Shown piece after piece: positions 27,842-35,600 of a stretch of 64,000 bases of DNA. The position numbers and the translations under genes were made by a program. The notes beneath the pieces were generated by a model that searched no databases, had not been told where the DNA came from, and worked only from the letters and a program-made list of their open reading frames with translations. Location: assembly GCF_008153345.1 (NCBI RefSeq), contig NZ_CP042818.1, positions 1-64,000 of the forward strand. The letters are read 5' to 3'. The DNA is from Treponema phagedenis. Lineage in GTDB: Bacteria; Spirochaetota; Spirochaetia; Treponematales; Treponemataceae. Numbering within the stretch: position 1 is the first letter of the stretch; each line of letters begins with the position of its first letter.

Positions 27842-29364
27842 CTTCTTCTCCTAAAACCATGCAATGCCGCGCCGAGACGGTCAAAGCCGGATGTTAAATT
27901 AAACGCGGTAACTTCTTTAAAACCGATTTGAGAAATTTCCCACGCATAATAGAGCGCGTCCTGCAAATCGTCAAACTCCGATTTGGGATACATCGTCAAT
28001 TGGTCAATTGTTTTATTCATGTTCTCTTTGAACTTAAGCATGCCGTTTTCAATAAACGGTGAAAGTGAAAGAATGCGTTCTTTTCCGATCCCTTTTGTAC
28101 TGCATCCTTTAATCGGTAAGTACACACCTTTTTTGCTCGCCGCTTCCATGATGTGCTTTTTATAAATTGATTGAAAACCTACCTCTTCAAATCCGATTAA
28201 AATCGGTTTGTATAAAAGATACTTTTCAATTAATTTATTTATTGCTGAGTCAACCGAACAACACTCCGCCCATTCGTTGAGTGCATACATCATTCCATCC
28301 GAGGCGATACCTAAAGTAAAAATAGCGAACTCATCATGCTTACCGGCGGAAGGGTCAACGCCCATGTATACTTTTAAACTTGATATATCAACATGAGAAA
28401 AGCGCGTAAACCATTCAGGTTTAAAGACTCGCTCCTCATCGCTTAAGGGCTCGTTCATGTATTCGGTACTGAATGCTGCACTTCCGATTTCTTTCTTTTT
28501 TGTTTCTAGTTTTTCACTTGTCCAATAGGAAGACCAAAGGGAATCGCCTTGCGGAGTAAACGCTGCAAATCGTAAACCAATCCAGTTTTCCAATTCGCCA
28601 TTTTCAATTCTTTTTAAAAGCCTACTCGGTAAATCATCTGAATGAAAGATAGTATTTATAATAATAGTAAACGTATCTTGACCGAGCGGCATAACAGCTC
28701 GCAAGAACCAATTATATATTTTTTGTCTTTGAGAAAATGTACGTGCTGCTTCATCTTTTAAAATGTCATCACAAATAATTAAGTCAGGGCGGTACTGCCT
28801 AAACTTCACGCCTCGAACGGCAGCACCCGCGCCGAATGATTTTATTGCTGTTCCGTTTTTAAACGATAAAAAATCGCTTTTCCAAATTGAGCCTTCCATT
28901 GCACCGAAGTCTTCAAAAATTATTTCGTTTCCTTCGATTTCATCTTTGATACTTTGTAAAGCTCTATTTGCCATATCTTGCGTTGCACAAAAAATACAGA
29001 CAAAATTATTTTTTTTAAATAATAAACGCCATAACGGATAGGCTAAAGCCCATCGGGTTGATTTTGAAAATCCGCGCGGCTCAATATCAACAACTGCTTT
29101 TAATTTCTCAGTCGGAATTAAAAGCGAATGATATTCTTTTTTAAGAAGCGATTTTATGTTTTCAACATGCTCATTGGTGAGCGTGTGAGTGTTTGCAATG
29201 TCAATTAATATTTTATGATACGGAGCAGGCTCGTACGAAAAATAATGCGGAAGGTATGTTTTGCAAAAGTAAAAAAAATCATGCTCCGCTTTTTGAAGCC
29301 GCTCTTTTTTTTCAAGAACTTCTTTTGAATTTTCGCCTACAAGCTCATTTAAAATATCGCTCAC
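27838..29364 (-). CDS. Terminase large subunit (Mu gp28-like)
   Basis: 508 residues. The packaging motor ATPase and nuclease. ATPase features: EPRGFSKSTRWALAYP near 93 as a Walker A-like loop and LIICDDILKDE near 195 as Walker B. The RNase H-fold nuclease starts at YMGVDPSAGKHDEFAI near 340 with further acidic residues at GFEEVGFQ and DDLQDALYYAWE. Overlaps both neighbours by 4 nt. Its place on the same strand as the transposition genes is unusual relative to Mu. Confidence 0.92.
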   Translation of the reverse strand: MSDILNELVGENSKEVLEKKERLQKAEHDFFYFCKTYLPHYFSYEPAPYHKILIDIANTHTLTNEHVENIKSLLKKEYHSLLIPTEKLKAVVDIEPRGFSKSTRWALAYPLWRLLFKKNNFVCIFCATQDMANRALQSIKDEIEGNEIIFEDFGAMEGSIWKSDFLSFKNGTAIKSFGAGAAVRGVKFRQYRPDLIICDDILKDEAARTFSQRQKIYNWFLRAVMPLGQDTFTIIINTIFHSDDLPSRLLKRIENGELENWIGLRFAAFTPQGDSLWSSYWTSEKLETKKKEIGSAAFSTEYMNEPLSDEERVFKPEWFTRFSHVDISSLKVYMGVDPSAGKHDEFAIFTLGIASDGMMYALNEWAECCSVDSAINKLIEKYLLYKPILIGFEEVGFQSIYKKHIMEAASKKGVYLPIKGCSTKGIGKERILSLSPFIENGMLKFKENMNKTIDQLTMYPKSEFDDLQDALYYAWEISQIGFKEVTAFNLTSGFDRLGAALHGFRRRR

Positions 29365-29897
29365 TTTACTTCTGCCTTATCCACTATTGCGCAAAGCTTT
29401 TGTAAAAGTTCTGGATCGTTTTTGATTGCATTTTGCAATTCTTTTTTAATTTCCCCTTTTGCTTTCTCCAATGCCTTTGCTGCTTTTGTTCTGTAGTTTG
29501 AAAGTTTTAATTGAGCTTCTGCAATGCGCGCAGTAGTTAAAAGTAATTCTTTCGGGTCTTCAAATTCCAAACTATCGATTGTACGCAAATCTTTAGAGAT
29601 GAGACTTGTCATTTGCATAAGGACTGCTTCGCTTGCTTCGGTGCCGGGATAGTCTTTTAAAACTTCCGCCATTGCCTTTGCAGACTCAATCGCTTTTTTT
29701 GCATCTTCAATTTCTTCTTTGTGAGATTTTATAACCCGCCGAATGCCTTCGCGGCTTAACGTAACCTTAAGGCCGAGCTCTTGTATTTTTTTATTTACTT
29801 CTTCAGTAACATAAACGATTGTGTTTTTTCCGCCTTCCCATTTTTCAATGATAAGTTCAACGAGTCCGTGCTCTTCCGCTTTACTTTTTGCGCCCAT
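29361..29897 (-). CDS. Terminase small subunit-like protein (Mu gp27-like, DUF3486)
   Basis: 178 residues, largely helical and charged. An N-terminal helix-turn-helix-like region (residues about 30-60, KIQELGLKVTLSREGIRRVI) and a long helical part match DUF3486. It directly precedes the large terminase with a 4-nt overlap, the usual order in transposable phages. It would recognise the phage end for packaging. Confidence 0.85.
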   Translation of the reverse strand: MGAKSKAEEHGLVELIIEKWEGGKNTIVYVTEEVNKKIQELGLKVTLSREGIRRVIKSHKEEIEDAKKAIESAKAMAEVLKDYPGTEASEAVLMQMTSLISKDLRTIDSLEFEDPKELLLTTARIAEAQLKLSNYRTKAAKALEKAKGEIKKELQNAIKNDPELLQKLCAIVDKAEVK

Positions 29898-29912
29898 AGT
29901 TTGCCCCCTTGT

Positions 29913-30203
29913 TTAGTCGAGGACTATGCCGGCGTCTTTCGAGATGTTTCCTTCAAGCAGGTCAATGCCTTTTGCGGTTATTTTAAACCAGCGAACCTTT
30001 TGTTTTTCTTTGTACGGATGCGGCACTTCTTTTTTTTCCGTGTACCCTTTTTCGGTCAGGTACTCTGTTGACATTTTGATTTCTTCCGTTTCGTTATATT
30101 CATAGAAACGGTGAAATAATACTTGTTCCGGAATCCCGTCAGGGTATGTTGTCATTAAATAGTTTAAAATTTCACCGCGTAAAAACTTTTTGTTTCCTTT
30201 CAT
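29913..30203 (-). CDS. Small winged-helix-like phage protein
   Basis: 96 residues. The pattern LRGEILNYLMTTYPDGIPEQ ... YLTEKGYTEKKE ... WFKITAKGIDLLEG looks like a winged helix. It sits in the position of Mu gp26, next to the small terminase, which suggests an accessory role in packaging or transcription. No firm family name. Confidence 0.7.
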   Translation of the reverse strand: MKGNKKFLRGEILNYLMTTYPDGIPEQVLFHRFYEYNETEEIKMSTEYLTEKGYTEKKEVPHPYKEKQKVRWFKITAKGIDLLEGNISKDAGIVLD

Positions 30204-30229
30204 TTTTTTTTACCTCTTCTTTTTTAAAT

Positions 30230-30628
30230 TTATTTTTTATTTTGTGATTGCCAAAGTTCAATAATCTTTTGCAGCGTACTATTATTTTGATTGATGACTA
30301 AATCTTGTAGGCGATTTATTTCAGCCCGCCAGCCTCCCATGTCTTTATAGAAATCTTCTCGCTCAAGTTTTTCTAACTTTAACGTATCAATTTCATTTTG
30401 TTGTTTTTCAATTTTTTGTTTTAATTCCGAAACATTTTTATTGAAATTTTCTTCTAAACGATTCAACCCGTTTGCAAGATTTTTTTTAAACTCATCAGAA
30501 CGTGCTGCGTCCTCTGCGGCGTTTTTCATTTGCTGTTTAAAAAGATACGAGATGACAAACGCTATAATCGTTGTTACCGCCGTCGGCCCCCAATCTTTCG
30601 CCGCTATGATTAAACTTTCAAATCCCAT
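30230..30628 (-). CDS. Membrane-anchored coiled-coil phage protein
   Basis: 132 residues. One membrane segment near the N-terminus (about 14-30, TAVTTIIAFVISYLF) and a long coiled coil (about 45-105). Size and topology resemble DUF2730/Mu gp25-type proteins or an inner-membrane spanin; its place in the lysis block supports either. Exact role open. Confidence 0.7.
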   Translation of the reverse strand: MGFESLIIAAKDWGPTAVTTIIAFVISYLFKQQMKNAAEDAARSDEFKKNLANGLNRLEENFNKNVSELKQKIEKQQNEIDTLKLEKLEREDFYKDMGGWRAEINRLQDLVINQNNSTLQKIIELWQSQNKK

Positions 30629-30632
30629 TTTT

Positions 30633-31031
30633 TTATTTCCTTAAATACGAAAAACTAAAGCCGAGAGCTGTACCTCCGGCAATGCAAAGCGGGATAGTCC
30701 ACCACGGCACAACTCGCCATGATTGTAAGCGGTTTACTTCCTTTTCTAAATCTTTACTTAAACGTTTATAATAAGCAGCATCGGGAGAGGCGGCGAGTAG
30801 ACCTTGCTTGTACCCTTCATCAAATGCGCGGTCAATACTCGTGTTCATTTCCTCAAAACAAATTGCAATAATCTTTTCAACTTCGGATTTACTATAATCC
30901 GCTTTCTTCAATTCTATTTTGAATTGCTGATGCGGAATCGCTTTTGATGTCGTCTTTGGTTGACTGTAACTCATCTGCATTGTGAGCACCAGAAACAAGA
31001 TCACCTGCAGGAGTTTGATTAACTTTTTCAT
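30633..31031 (-). CDS. Exported or membrane phage protein, candidate spanin component
   Basis: 132 residues with a signal-like N-terminus (KKLIKLLQVILFLVLTMQM), a charged helical middle and a second hydrophobic stretch near the C-terminus (WWTIPLCIAGGTALGFSF). Its start lies 140 nt inside the preceding gene in another frame, with AAGGA upstream, recalling the embedded Rz1/Rz arrangement. There is no lipobox cysteine, so it is not a classical Rz1 lipoprotein. Confidence 0.65.
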   Translation of the reverse strand: MKKLIKLLQVILFLVLTMQMSYSQPKTTSKAIPHQQFKIELKKADYSKSEVEKIIAICFEEMNTSIDRAFDEGYKQGLLAASPDAAYYKRLSKDLEKEVNRLQSWRVVPWWTIPLCIAGGTALGFSFSYLRK

Positions 31032-31254
31032 ATTCTTTTTTCCTTTCTTCTTCCGCGTTTTGTTTTGTGGTAAAAAGTATTTTTTTACATCGTTGTTTAT
31101 TTTTCACAACAACATACAGAAAGAATGCTGCCGCAGCGGAACAGGCTGCGGCAAACGCTTTCCAATGCGTTTTAAAAAAAGCAATCGCTTGTTTTAAAAG
31201 CGCTGTAATGCGTGACAAAATTTCTTGTATTCGTTTTTTAAATTTTGTACACAT
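30892..31254 (-). CDS. Single-pass membrane phage protein, candidate spanin partner
   Basis: About 120 residues from the ATG at 31254 (GAGGG upstream); an in-frame ATG at 31275 is possible. A basic amphipathic N-terminus, one membrane segment (FAAACSAAAAFFLYVVV) and a charged hydrophilic C-terminus. It overlaps the holin-like gene by 17 nt and the next gene by 140 nt. Confidence 0.62.
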   Translation of the reverse strand: MCTKFKKRIQEILSRITALLKQAIAFFKTHWKAFAAACSAAAAFFLYVVVKNKQRCKKILFTTKQNAEEERKKEYEKVNQTPAGDLVSGAHNADELQSTKDDIKSDSASAIQNRIEESGL

Positions 31255-31573
31255 TCTTTTTATTTCCCTCTTCATCCGTTTCAGTTTCTTTTTTAGGATA
31301 TGACGTCTCTTGTATTTTTTTCAAAATAGCTTCATAAAAAAATACACTCAATCCGAAAATAGTCGCTCCCCAAAACCACACCTCGCGGATTTTAATAAAC
31401 TCGCCAAACTGTAAAAGAAACGCAAAAAGAGCGGAAAACAAAAAAGGTATCCATACGCGATAGCCTTTCAGTTTATCTTTCACATCAAGCTTTTTGATAA
31501 GTTCCGTAAAAATAACGGTGAGCAGCACCGCAATGAGTACGAATACCGGGAGGAAATTCATAAGTTCAAACAT
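31238..31573 (-). CDS. Putative holin
   Basis: 111 residues. Three probable membrane segments (about 7-25, 43-60 and 68-86) and a charged C-terminal tail (KKETETDEEGNKK). It follows the amidase gene directly, the classic holin/endolysin pairing. It would form membrane holes to trigger lysis. Confidence 0.75.
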   Translation of the reverse strand: MFELMNFLPVFVLIAVLLTVIFTELIKKLDVKDKLKGYRVWIPFLFSALFAFLLQFGEFIKIREVWFWGATIFGLSVFFYEAILKKIQETSYPKKETETDEEGNKKNVYKI

Positions 31574-31596
31574 TTTTTAACTCCTTTTTTAAGCAT

Positions 31597-32151
31597 TTAT
31601 AAAATGCTTATTAAATATTTTTCAACGGCACATTTAAAATCAATCCATGCGCCGAGGTTGCCGATAAAATATCGCGGACAGTCTTTACCGGTGATGTCGA
31701 AATGCCGGTATAAATCTGTTTGCGGATTTAATGAAAATTGTTTTAACAAAGTTGCGGTAAGTACAATTGCACTTGCAAGCGTTTCCTCTGTAAATGCACC
31801 CGTCCAATTTTTATGACAAAGCTCAATGCCGATGGTGCAATTATTCGGATACGAACTTAAACGGTACTCAATGCCATCCCGATATTTCCACGCGCCGACA
31901 TGATAGGCTACTTCATCAATCGGTAAACATTGCAGTACATCGCCTGTAATGCCGATGATAAAATGTGCTGAAGCGTATCTGGCTCCGTCTTTTTTTTTCT
32001 GCCGCTTTAAACTTTCAAAATAGTTTCTATTTGCTTGTGCACTTGTTCCGGGGTTTGCAACCCAGTGAATAACCACTCCCTTAACCTCTTGCAGCTTTTG
32101 CCCTGGACGGGAAAACGGATTTACCGTTAACATTTGTTTTTCAATATTCAT
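31597..32151 (-). CDS. N-acetylmuramoyl-L-alanine amidase (endolysin)
   Basis: 184 residues, an Amidase_2 domain over its full length. Zinc ligands are visible in GVVIHWVANPG, YRHFDITGKDCP and the catalytic glutamate/tyrosine region CTIGIELCH. No signal peptide, so release depends on the holin encoded next. First gene after the terminator that separates early and lysis/head genes on the minus strand. Confidence 0.9.
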   Translation of the reverse strand: MNIEKQMLTVNPFSRPGQKLQEVKGVVIHWVANPGTSAQANRNYFESLKRQKKKDGARYASAHFIIGITGDVLQCLPIDEVAYHVGAWKYRDGIEYRLSSYPNNCTIGIELCHKNWTGAFTEETLASAIVLTATLLKQFSLNPQTDLYRHFDITGKDCPRYFIGNLGAWIDFKCAVEKYLISIL

Positions 32152-32205
32152 AAAAACATTATAAGAAAGAGAAGCGGGAAAAATCGGAGAAGAGATACAT
32201 AGAAA

Positions 32206-32249
32206 TAAAAAAACACTTTAAGATATAAAAAATCCTAAAGTGTTTTTTT
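32206..32249 (-). terminator. Terminator between early and lysis/head genes
   Basis: AAAAACACTTTA (32209-32220) pairs with TAAAGTGTTTTT (32236-32247), with A and T tracts on both sides so it can act in both directions. Confidence 0.8.
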
Positions 32250-32652
32250 ACGCTGAAAAACAAAATTCTAATTGTTTATCGTTTCGTTTCTTTCGATAAA
32301 CTTTTTTAAATCTGACTTGTTGATATTCCACTCCCGCTCTCCCGGGATTTTGTACGCATTTAAATTCCTCTTGTATATCAATCGACGGATAGTGATTTGG
32401 CTTACGTTGAAAACATCCGCCACCTCTTTGACGCTTAATATTGCCGGCAAGTTCTCTAACAATTCCTGCACACCGCGGATCCCTTCGCTCATAATACTCC
32501 TCCAATTCTTGTATTGTTATTTTGTAACTATTACCGATTTTAACCGCAAGCAATTCAAAACTTTCAAGCAAGTAATACACTTTCCTAACCGATACTTCTT
32601 TGTTTTCAATTTCGCTCATAATTTGAGCACATTCACAGGGCGTCAAAAACAT
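32248..32652 (-). CDS. Helix-turn-helix phage protein with a nested gene in its 3' half
   Basis: 134 residues with GAGGATG upstream of the ATG. Residues 1-57 form a complete excisionase-type DNA-binding unit (LTPCECAQIMSEIENKEV ... YKITIQELEEYYERR). The rest, cysteine- and glutamine-rich, overlaps the next HTH gene in another frame and shows no family character, so it may be just run-on sequence. By position at the end of the early operon it could be a middle/late gene regulator. Confidence 0.6.
   Translation of the reverse strand: MFLTPCECAQIMSEIENKEVSVRKVYYLLESFELLAVKIGNSYKITIQELEEYYERRDPRCAGIVRELAGNIKRQRGGGCFQRKPNHYPSIDIQEEFKCVQNPGRAGVEYQQVRFKKVYRKKRNDKQLEFCFSA
32268..32492 (-). CDS. Excisionase-type helix-turn-helix protein
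   Basis: 74 residues, wholly inside the preceding ORF but in another frame. The motif LSVKEVADVFNVSQITIRRL followed by a short wing (KIPGEREWNINKSDLKKFI) is a clear HTH_17 domain. A strong GGAGGAG precedes the ATG. Last gene before the early terminator; a regulator of late transcription is plausible but not shown. Confidence 0.8.
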   Translation of the reverse strand: MSEGIRGVQELLENLPAILSVKEVADVFNVSQITIRRLIYKRNLNAYKIPGEREWNINKSDLKKFIERNETINN

Positions 32653-32670
32653 TTTTACATCCTCTTTTTT

Positions 32671-33117
32671 TTAACTTTGTTTTGTATCAGGATTATATCC
32701 TGCCTTTTTGCAAATATCTCGTAAGGCAAGAATAACCTTACTTGCGTCTTTTTTGCTAAGCCATGAAATATCGTATTCGCCGGTTATTCGATACACGATT
32801 GCCCGAAGGCTCCGCTCACTTCGGTTGCGGCTTGCTAAATCCCACAAGCCCCGTATATAGTATTCTTGTTTTGAAGTTAAGCGATTAGCCCCGCCTCCTG
32901 AGCGTTTATTTTTAAATTCATAATTAGAAAGTGTGCGCTTAAATCCTAAGTTTTCAAAGGCGCGCATAATTATTTTAAACTGCTCCTCGCTTTCTATTTC
33001 GCTTGCGGAATTTATATTAGCATTTAAAAGAATCGCGCGATAGTTTTCATCGTTTAACCCAAGCTCTTTTTTTGCAATATGAATAAGTGCAATTTTTTGT
33101 TTTCGCTCTCTCAACAA
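32671..33117 (-). CDS. GemA-like regulatory protein (Mu gp16, DUF1018)
   Basis: 148 residues. The N-terminal KIALIHIAKKELGLNDENYR and the middle RLTSKQEYYIRGLWDLA are typical of Mu GemA/gp16, which in Mu alters host gene expression and DNA supercoiling. It belongs to the leftward early operon after Gam. Confidence 0.85.
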   Translation of the reverse strand: MLRERKQKIALIHIAKKELGLNDENYRAILLNANINSASEIESEEQFKIIMRAFENLGFKRTLSNYEFKNKRSGGGANRLTSKQEYYIRGLWDLASRNRSERSLRAIVYRITGEYDISWLSKKDASKVILALRDICKKAGYNPDTKQS

Positions 33118-33152
33118 AATAACATCTCTTCTTAATTTGAATAAAAATACAC

Positions 33153-33178
33153 ACAGGGGAAAAAGTTTTTTCCCCTGT
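33153..33178 (-). terminator. Hairpin between gam and gemA
   Basis: ACAGGGGAAAAA pairs with TTTTTTCCCCTGT around one base. Stem with A/T tract in both orientations; a partial terminator or attenuator inside the early operon. Confidence 0.65.
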
Positions 33179-33196
33179 ATGGTTTGGCTTTAAAAA

Positions 33197-33709
33197 TTAA
33201 CCGGCACTTTTAAGAAGGTCTCGATTAACCTCTTCTTTATTTGCCTCGCAAAAGAAAGTATCTTTTACCTTTCGAACGGCGTCAACTTGTGCAAGCGTTT
33301 CATCGTCAAGCTCTGCCATCTTTTCCTTGTCGGCTTCTTTTTTAAGTCGAATATAATCGGTCAGCCCGAGTTTTTCCAGAAGACCGACTGTCGTTTTTGT
33401 TTTAATACTAATGCTTGTCGATTTTCTAAATCCGAAAGTTCCGAATGTAAGTTCAATCGTTTTTTTATCGATGAACAATTCATCACGATTGTATTCGGCG
33501 AAGGCTCCAATTTTTGCGGCAAGCTCTGCAATTTGCTTTCGCTTTCCCTCGCCGTCCTTTGCTGCCTTTTCTTTAATTGCGCTTATCTCTTTATTTGATT
33601 TTGCGTCAATTAAATCAAGTTCATGTTCGAGAAGTCCGATAGTTTTAAGTGCGCTATTGACTTCCTCAATCGATTCAATTTTTCCCGTACTCGGTTTGTA
33701 CTTCGCCAT
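33197..33709 (-). CDS. gam: Gam-like host-nuclease inhibitor
   Basis: 170 residues. A long N-terminal helix pair (about 15-75) and the core ELTFGTFGFRKSTSI match Mu Gam, which binds DNA ends like Ku and blocks exonucleases. Early operon position between the B gene and gemA agrees with Mu-like phages. AGGAGG precedes the ATG. Confidence 0.88.
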   Translation of the reverse strand: MAKYKPSTGKIESIEEVNSALKTIGLLEHELDLIDAKSNKEISAIKEKAAKDGEGKRKQIAELAAKIGAFAEYNRDELFIDKKTIELTFGTFGFRKSTSISIKTKTTVGLLEKLGLTDYIRLKKEADKEKMAELDDETLAQVDAVRKVKDTFFCEANKEEVNRDLLKSAG

Positions 33710-33750
33710 TATAAAACCTCCTAAAGTTTTATGTTTATTTTTTTTATCTT

Positions 33751-33945
33751 TTACGCCGCAGGCGGTTCATCACCGCCATCGATGTAAAATTCATTTTTTA
33801 AAATCTGCCTTATTTCAAAGACAATATTTTTAATTTCCACACAACAATCGCGCGGGTTTTTTTGTAAAATCCCCGAAGTTGCCGTATTTTCAATTTCAAA
33901 AAGTTTGCTATCAAGCAAGCTATATGCGTCAGCACTTACTTTCAT
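33751..33945 (-). CDS. Small early phage protein, unknown
   Basis: 64 residues, acidic and helical, with AGGAGGTGAGA just upstream of the ATG. It lies 4 nt after the next upstream gene, in the tightly packed early operon. No family recognised. Confidence 0.6.
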   Translation of the reverse strand: MKVSADAYSLLDSKLFEIENTATSGILQKNPRDCCVEIKNIVFEIRQILKNEFYIDGGDEPPAA

Positions 33946-33949
33946 ATTC

Positions 33950-34651
33950 TCACCTCCTGCCGATATGTTTTAATCCAAACGGCGTGTCTTCAGGTTCAGG
34001 AATTACGCCCTCATCTTCGCACCGCTCTATTTTTTCAAAATACTTTTCAAAAACAATTTGCACTTCGTTTTGCATGGTAAGCCATTCAAGTTCGGGAAGC
34101 CCCGCAGGTTTAGTCAGGCGAATATCCGCAATTGAAATTCTGCCGTAGCCTTTCCTGAAGCCCCAAACCGTGCCGTCCTCAACATTCACGCGATACTTCT
34201 TGAGTTGTATTCCGCTTAAAGGATTGCGCTTAAATATTTCGGCAAGCTCTGCATCGTATGCTTCTTCCTCTTCGCCTGCGGTAAATACCTCTTCATACTC
34301 TTCTTTCGGAGGTGGTAAGGCTTTTTTAACCGCAATGCCCGCTTCTGCGTACGCTTGCATAATGGTAAGGTTTTCCAAGCGTTCGGGATCCTGATAGAAA
34401 AACACAAAAAGCTTTTTATAGTTCAAACACGTTTGCCACGAGATTTTTAAATCCTTTGTTACCCAATCTACAAACGCTTGTCTGCCTTTTGAATTGTTCG
34501 CTTCGACCATGTATAATATTTCGCCGATTTTAAACGCTTTCAACGTTGCTTCCGTCAATACTTTTATAAGCCCTTGTTCCAAACTCTTAATCCGTTTTGC
34601 CGTTTCTTTGTTCAATCCGAGCTTTTCAGTTAATGCTTTTGTTTCAATCAT
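33950..34651 (-). CDS. Early phage protein with DUF3102-like helix-turn-helix
   Basis: 233 residues. The N-terminal part (about 30-100) has KAFKIGEILYMVEANNSKG then ISWQTCLNYKKLF, reminiscent of DUF3102/KorB-like helix-turn-helix proteins common in phage early regions. An acidic linker (EEYEEVFTAGEEEEAYDAE) joins a C-terminal region. It lies 2 nt after the B gene. Function unknown. Confidence 0.65.
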   Translation of the reverse strand: MIETKALTEKLGLNKETAKRIKSLEQGLIKVLTEATLKAFKIGEILYMVEANNSKGRQAFVDWVTKDLKISWQTCLNYKKLFVFFYQDPERLENLTIMQAYAEAGIAVKKALPPPKEEYEEVFTAGEEEEAYDAELAEIFKRNPLSGIQLKKYRVNVEDGTVWGFRKGYGRISIADIRLTKPAGLPELEWLTMQNEVQIVFEKYFEKIERCEDEGVIPEPEDTPFGLKHIGRR

Positions 34652-34653
34652 TT

Positions 34654-35589
34654 TTACCCCCCTATATAATTTCTGCGTAAAATCATTTTGCCGGCCATTT
34701 CGATTATTTCAACATTGGGCATTTCAAGCCTGTTTGCAGTCATAATGTTCTGTGATCGATTGATAATCTTTACAAACTGCCTAATATCTCGTTTTGAAAT
34801 CTCATAAATGGATTCCGTAATTTCTTGCGAAACTTCAGGCCACACACTCTCGGCTATTCTTTCAGCGTCGACTTTCATAAGCCCTTGTAATTTCAAAAAT
34901 ACCCCGATGCGACTTTCAAGCTGGCGGTGGTCATTCTTTAAGTTTTGAATGCGGGCAGCAAGCCCGGGAAGTCCTATCAACACAAGACCCGTTTCTCCTA
35001 AATCGTTAATGAGCCTGCGGCTAAACTCTAAGGCATCATCGCGAAGACTATCCGCTTCATCAATAATTACAATTGCTTCTTTTTCCGCTAACGCCTCACT
35101 TACCATATCAACGAGGTTATCAAACTTAACGCGATACGTATTTAGTCCTATTTGCCGCGCAATCTCTTCGGTCATGCGTCTCTTACTCATTGCCCCGGAA
35201 CACTTAATCAAAATAGAAGTGCGCGGGTTGTCGCGAACGTATTGCTCGGCTGTTGTTGTCTTTCCGCTTCCGGCATCTCCTACAATAAGGGCGATGTCCT
35301 TTTCATCGTGCGCAAGCCGAATTGCCCGGCTCATTTGCCGCATCGCAGTGGTTTCAATTATTGCGACATGTTTTTTGCCGGCGTTTTCGGTTTTGCGCGC
35401 AATCCATTTGATTATTGCCTCTTCAACTTTTACAACATCGCCGCGGTACGTGTCATTTAAATATTGACTTAATACACTCGATGTGTAACCCATTTCTTTT
35501 GCCGCTTTCGTTTGACTTATGTCAAAACGCAGCAGCGCTTCCTTCAACCTTTCTTTAACTGAAAGATTATCAATCGAAACATCACTCAT
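34654..35589 (-). CDS. Mu B-like transposition ATPase (target selector)
   Basis: About 311 residues from the ATG at 35589, 7 nt after AGGAGG (an ATG 6 nt upstream is too close to it). An N-terminal lambda-repressor-like HTH (about 14-60), AAA+ ATPase with Walker A VGDAGSGKTT near 103 and Walker B AIVIIDEAD near 170, and a C-terminal helical domain. MuB activates the transposase and chooses target DNA. It directly follows the transposase gene. Confidence 0.92.
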   Translation of the reverse strand: MSDVSIDNLSVKERLKEALLRFDISQTKAAKEMGYTSSVLSQYLNDTYRGDVVKVEEAIIKWIARKTENAGKKHVAIIETTAMRQMSRAIRLAHDEKDIALIVGDAGSGKTTTAEQYVRDNPRTSILIKCSGAMSKRRMTEEIARQIGLNTYRVKFDNLVDMVSEALAEKEAIVIIDEADSLRDDALEFSRRLINDLGETGLVLIGLPGLAARIQNLKNDHRQLESRIGVFLKLQGLMKVDAERIAESVWPEVSQEITESIYEISKRDIRQFVKIINRSQNIMTANRLEMPNVEIIEMAGKMILRRNYIGG

Positions 35590-35600
35590 TCTCATTCCTC

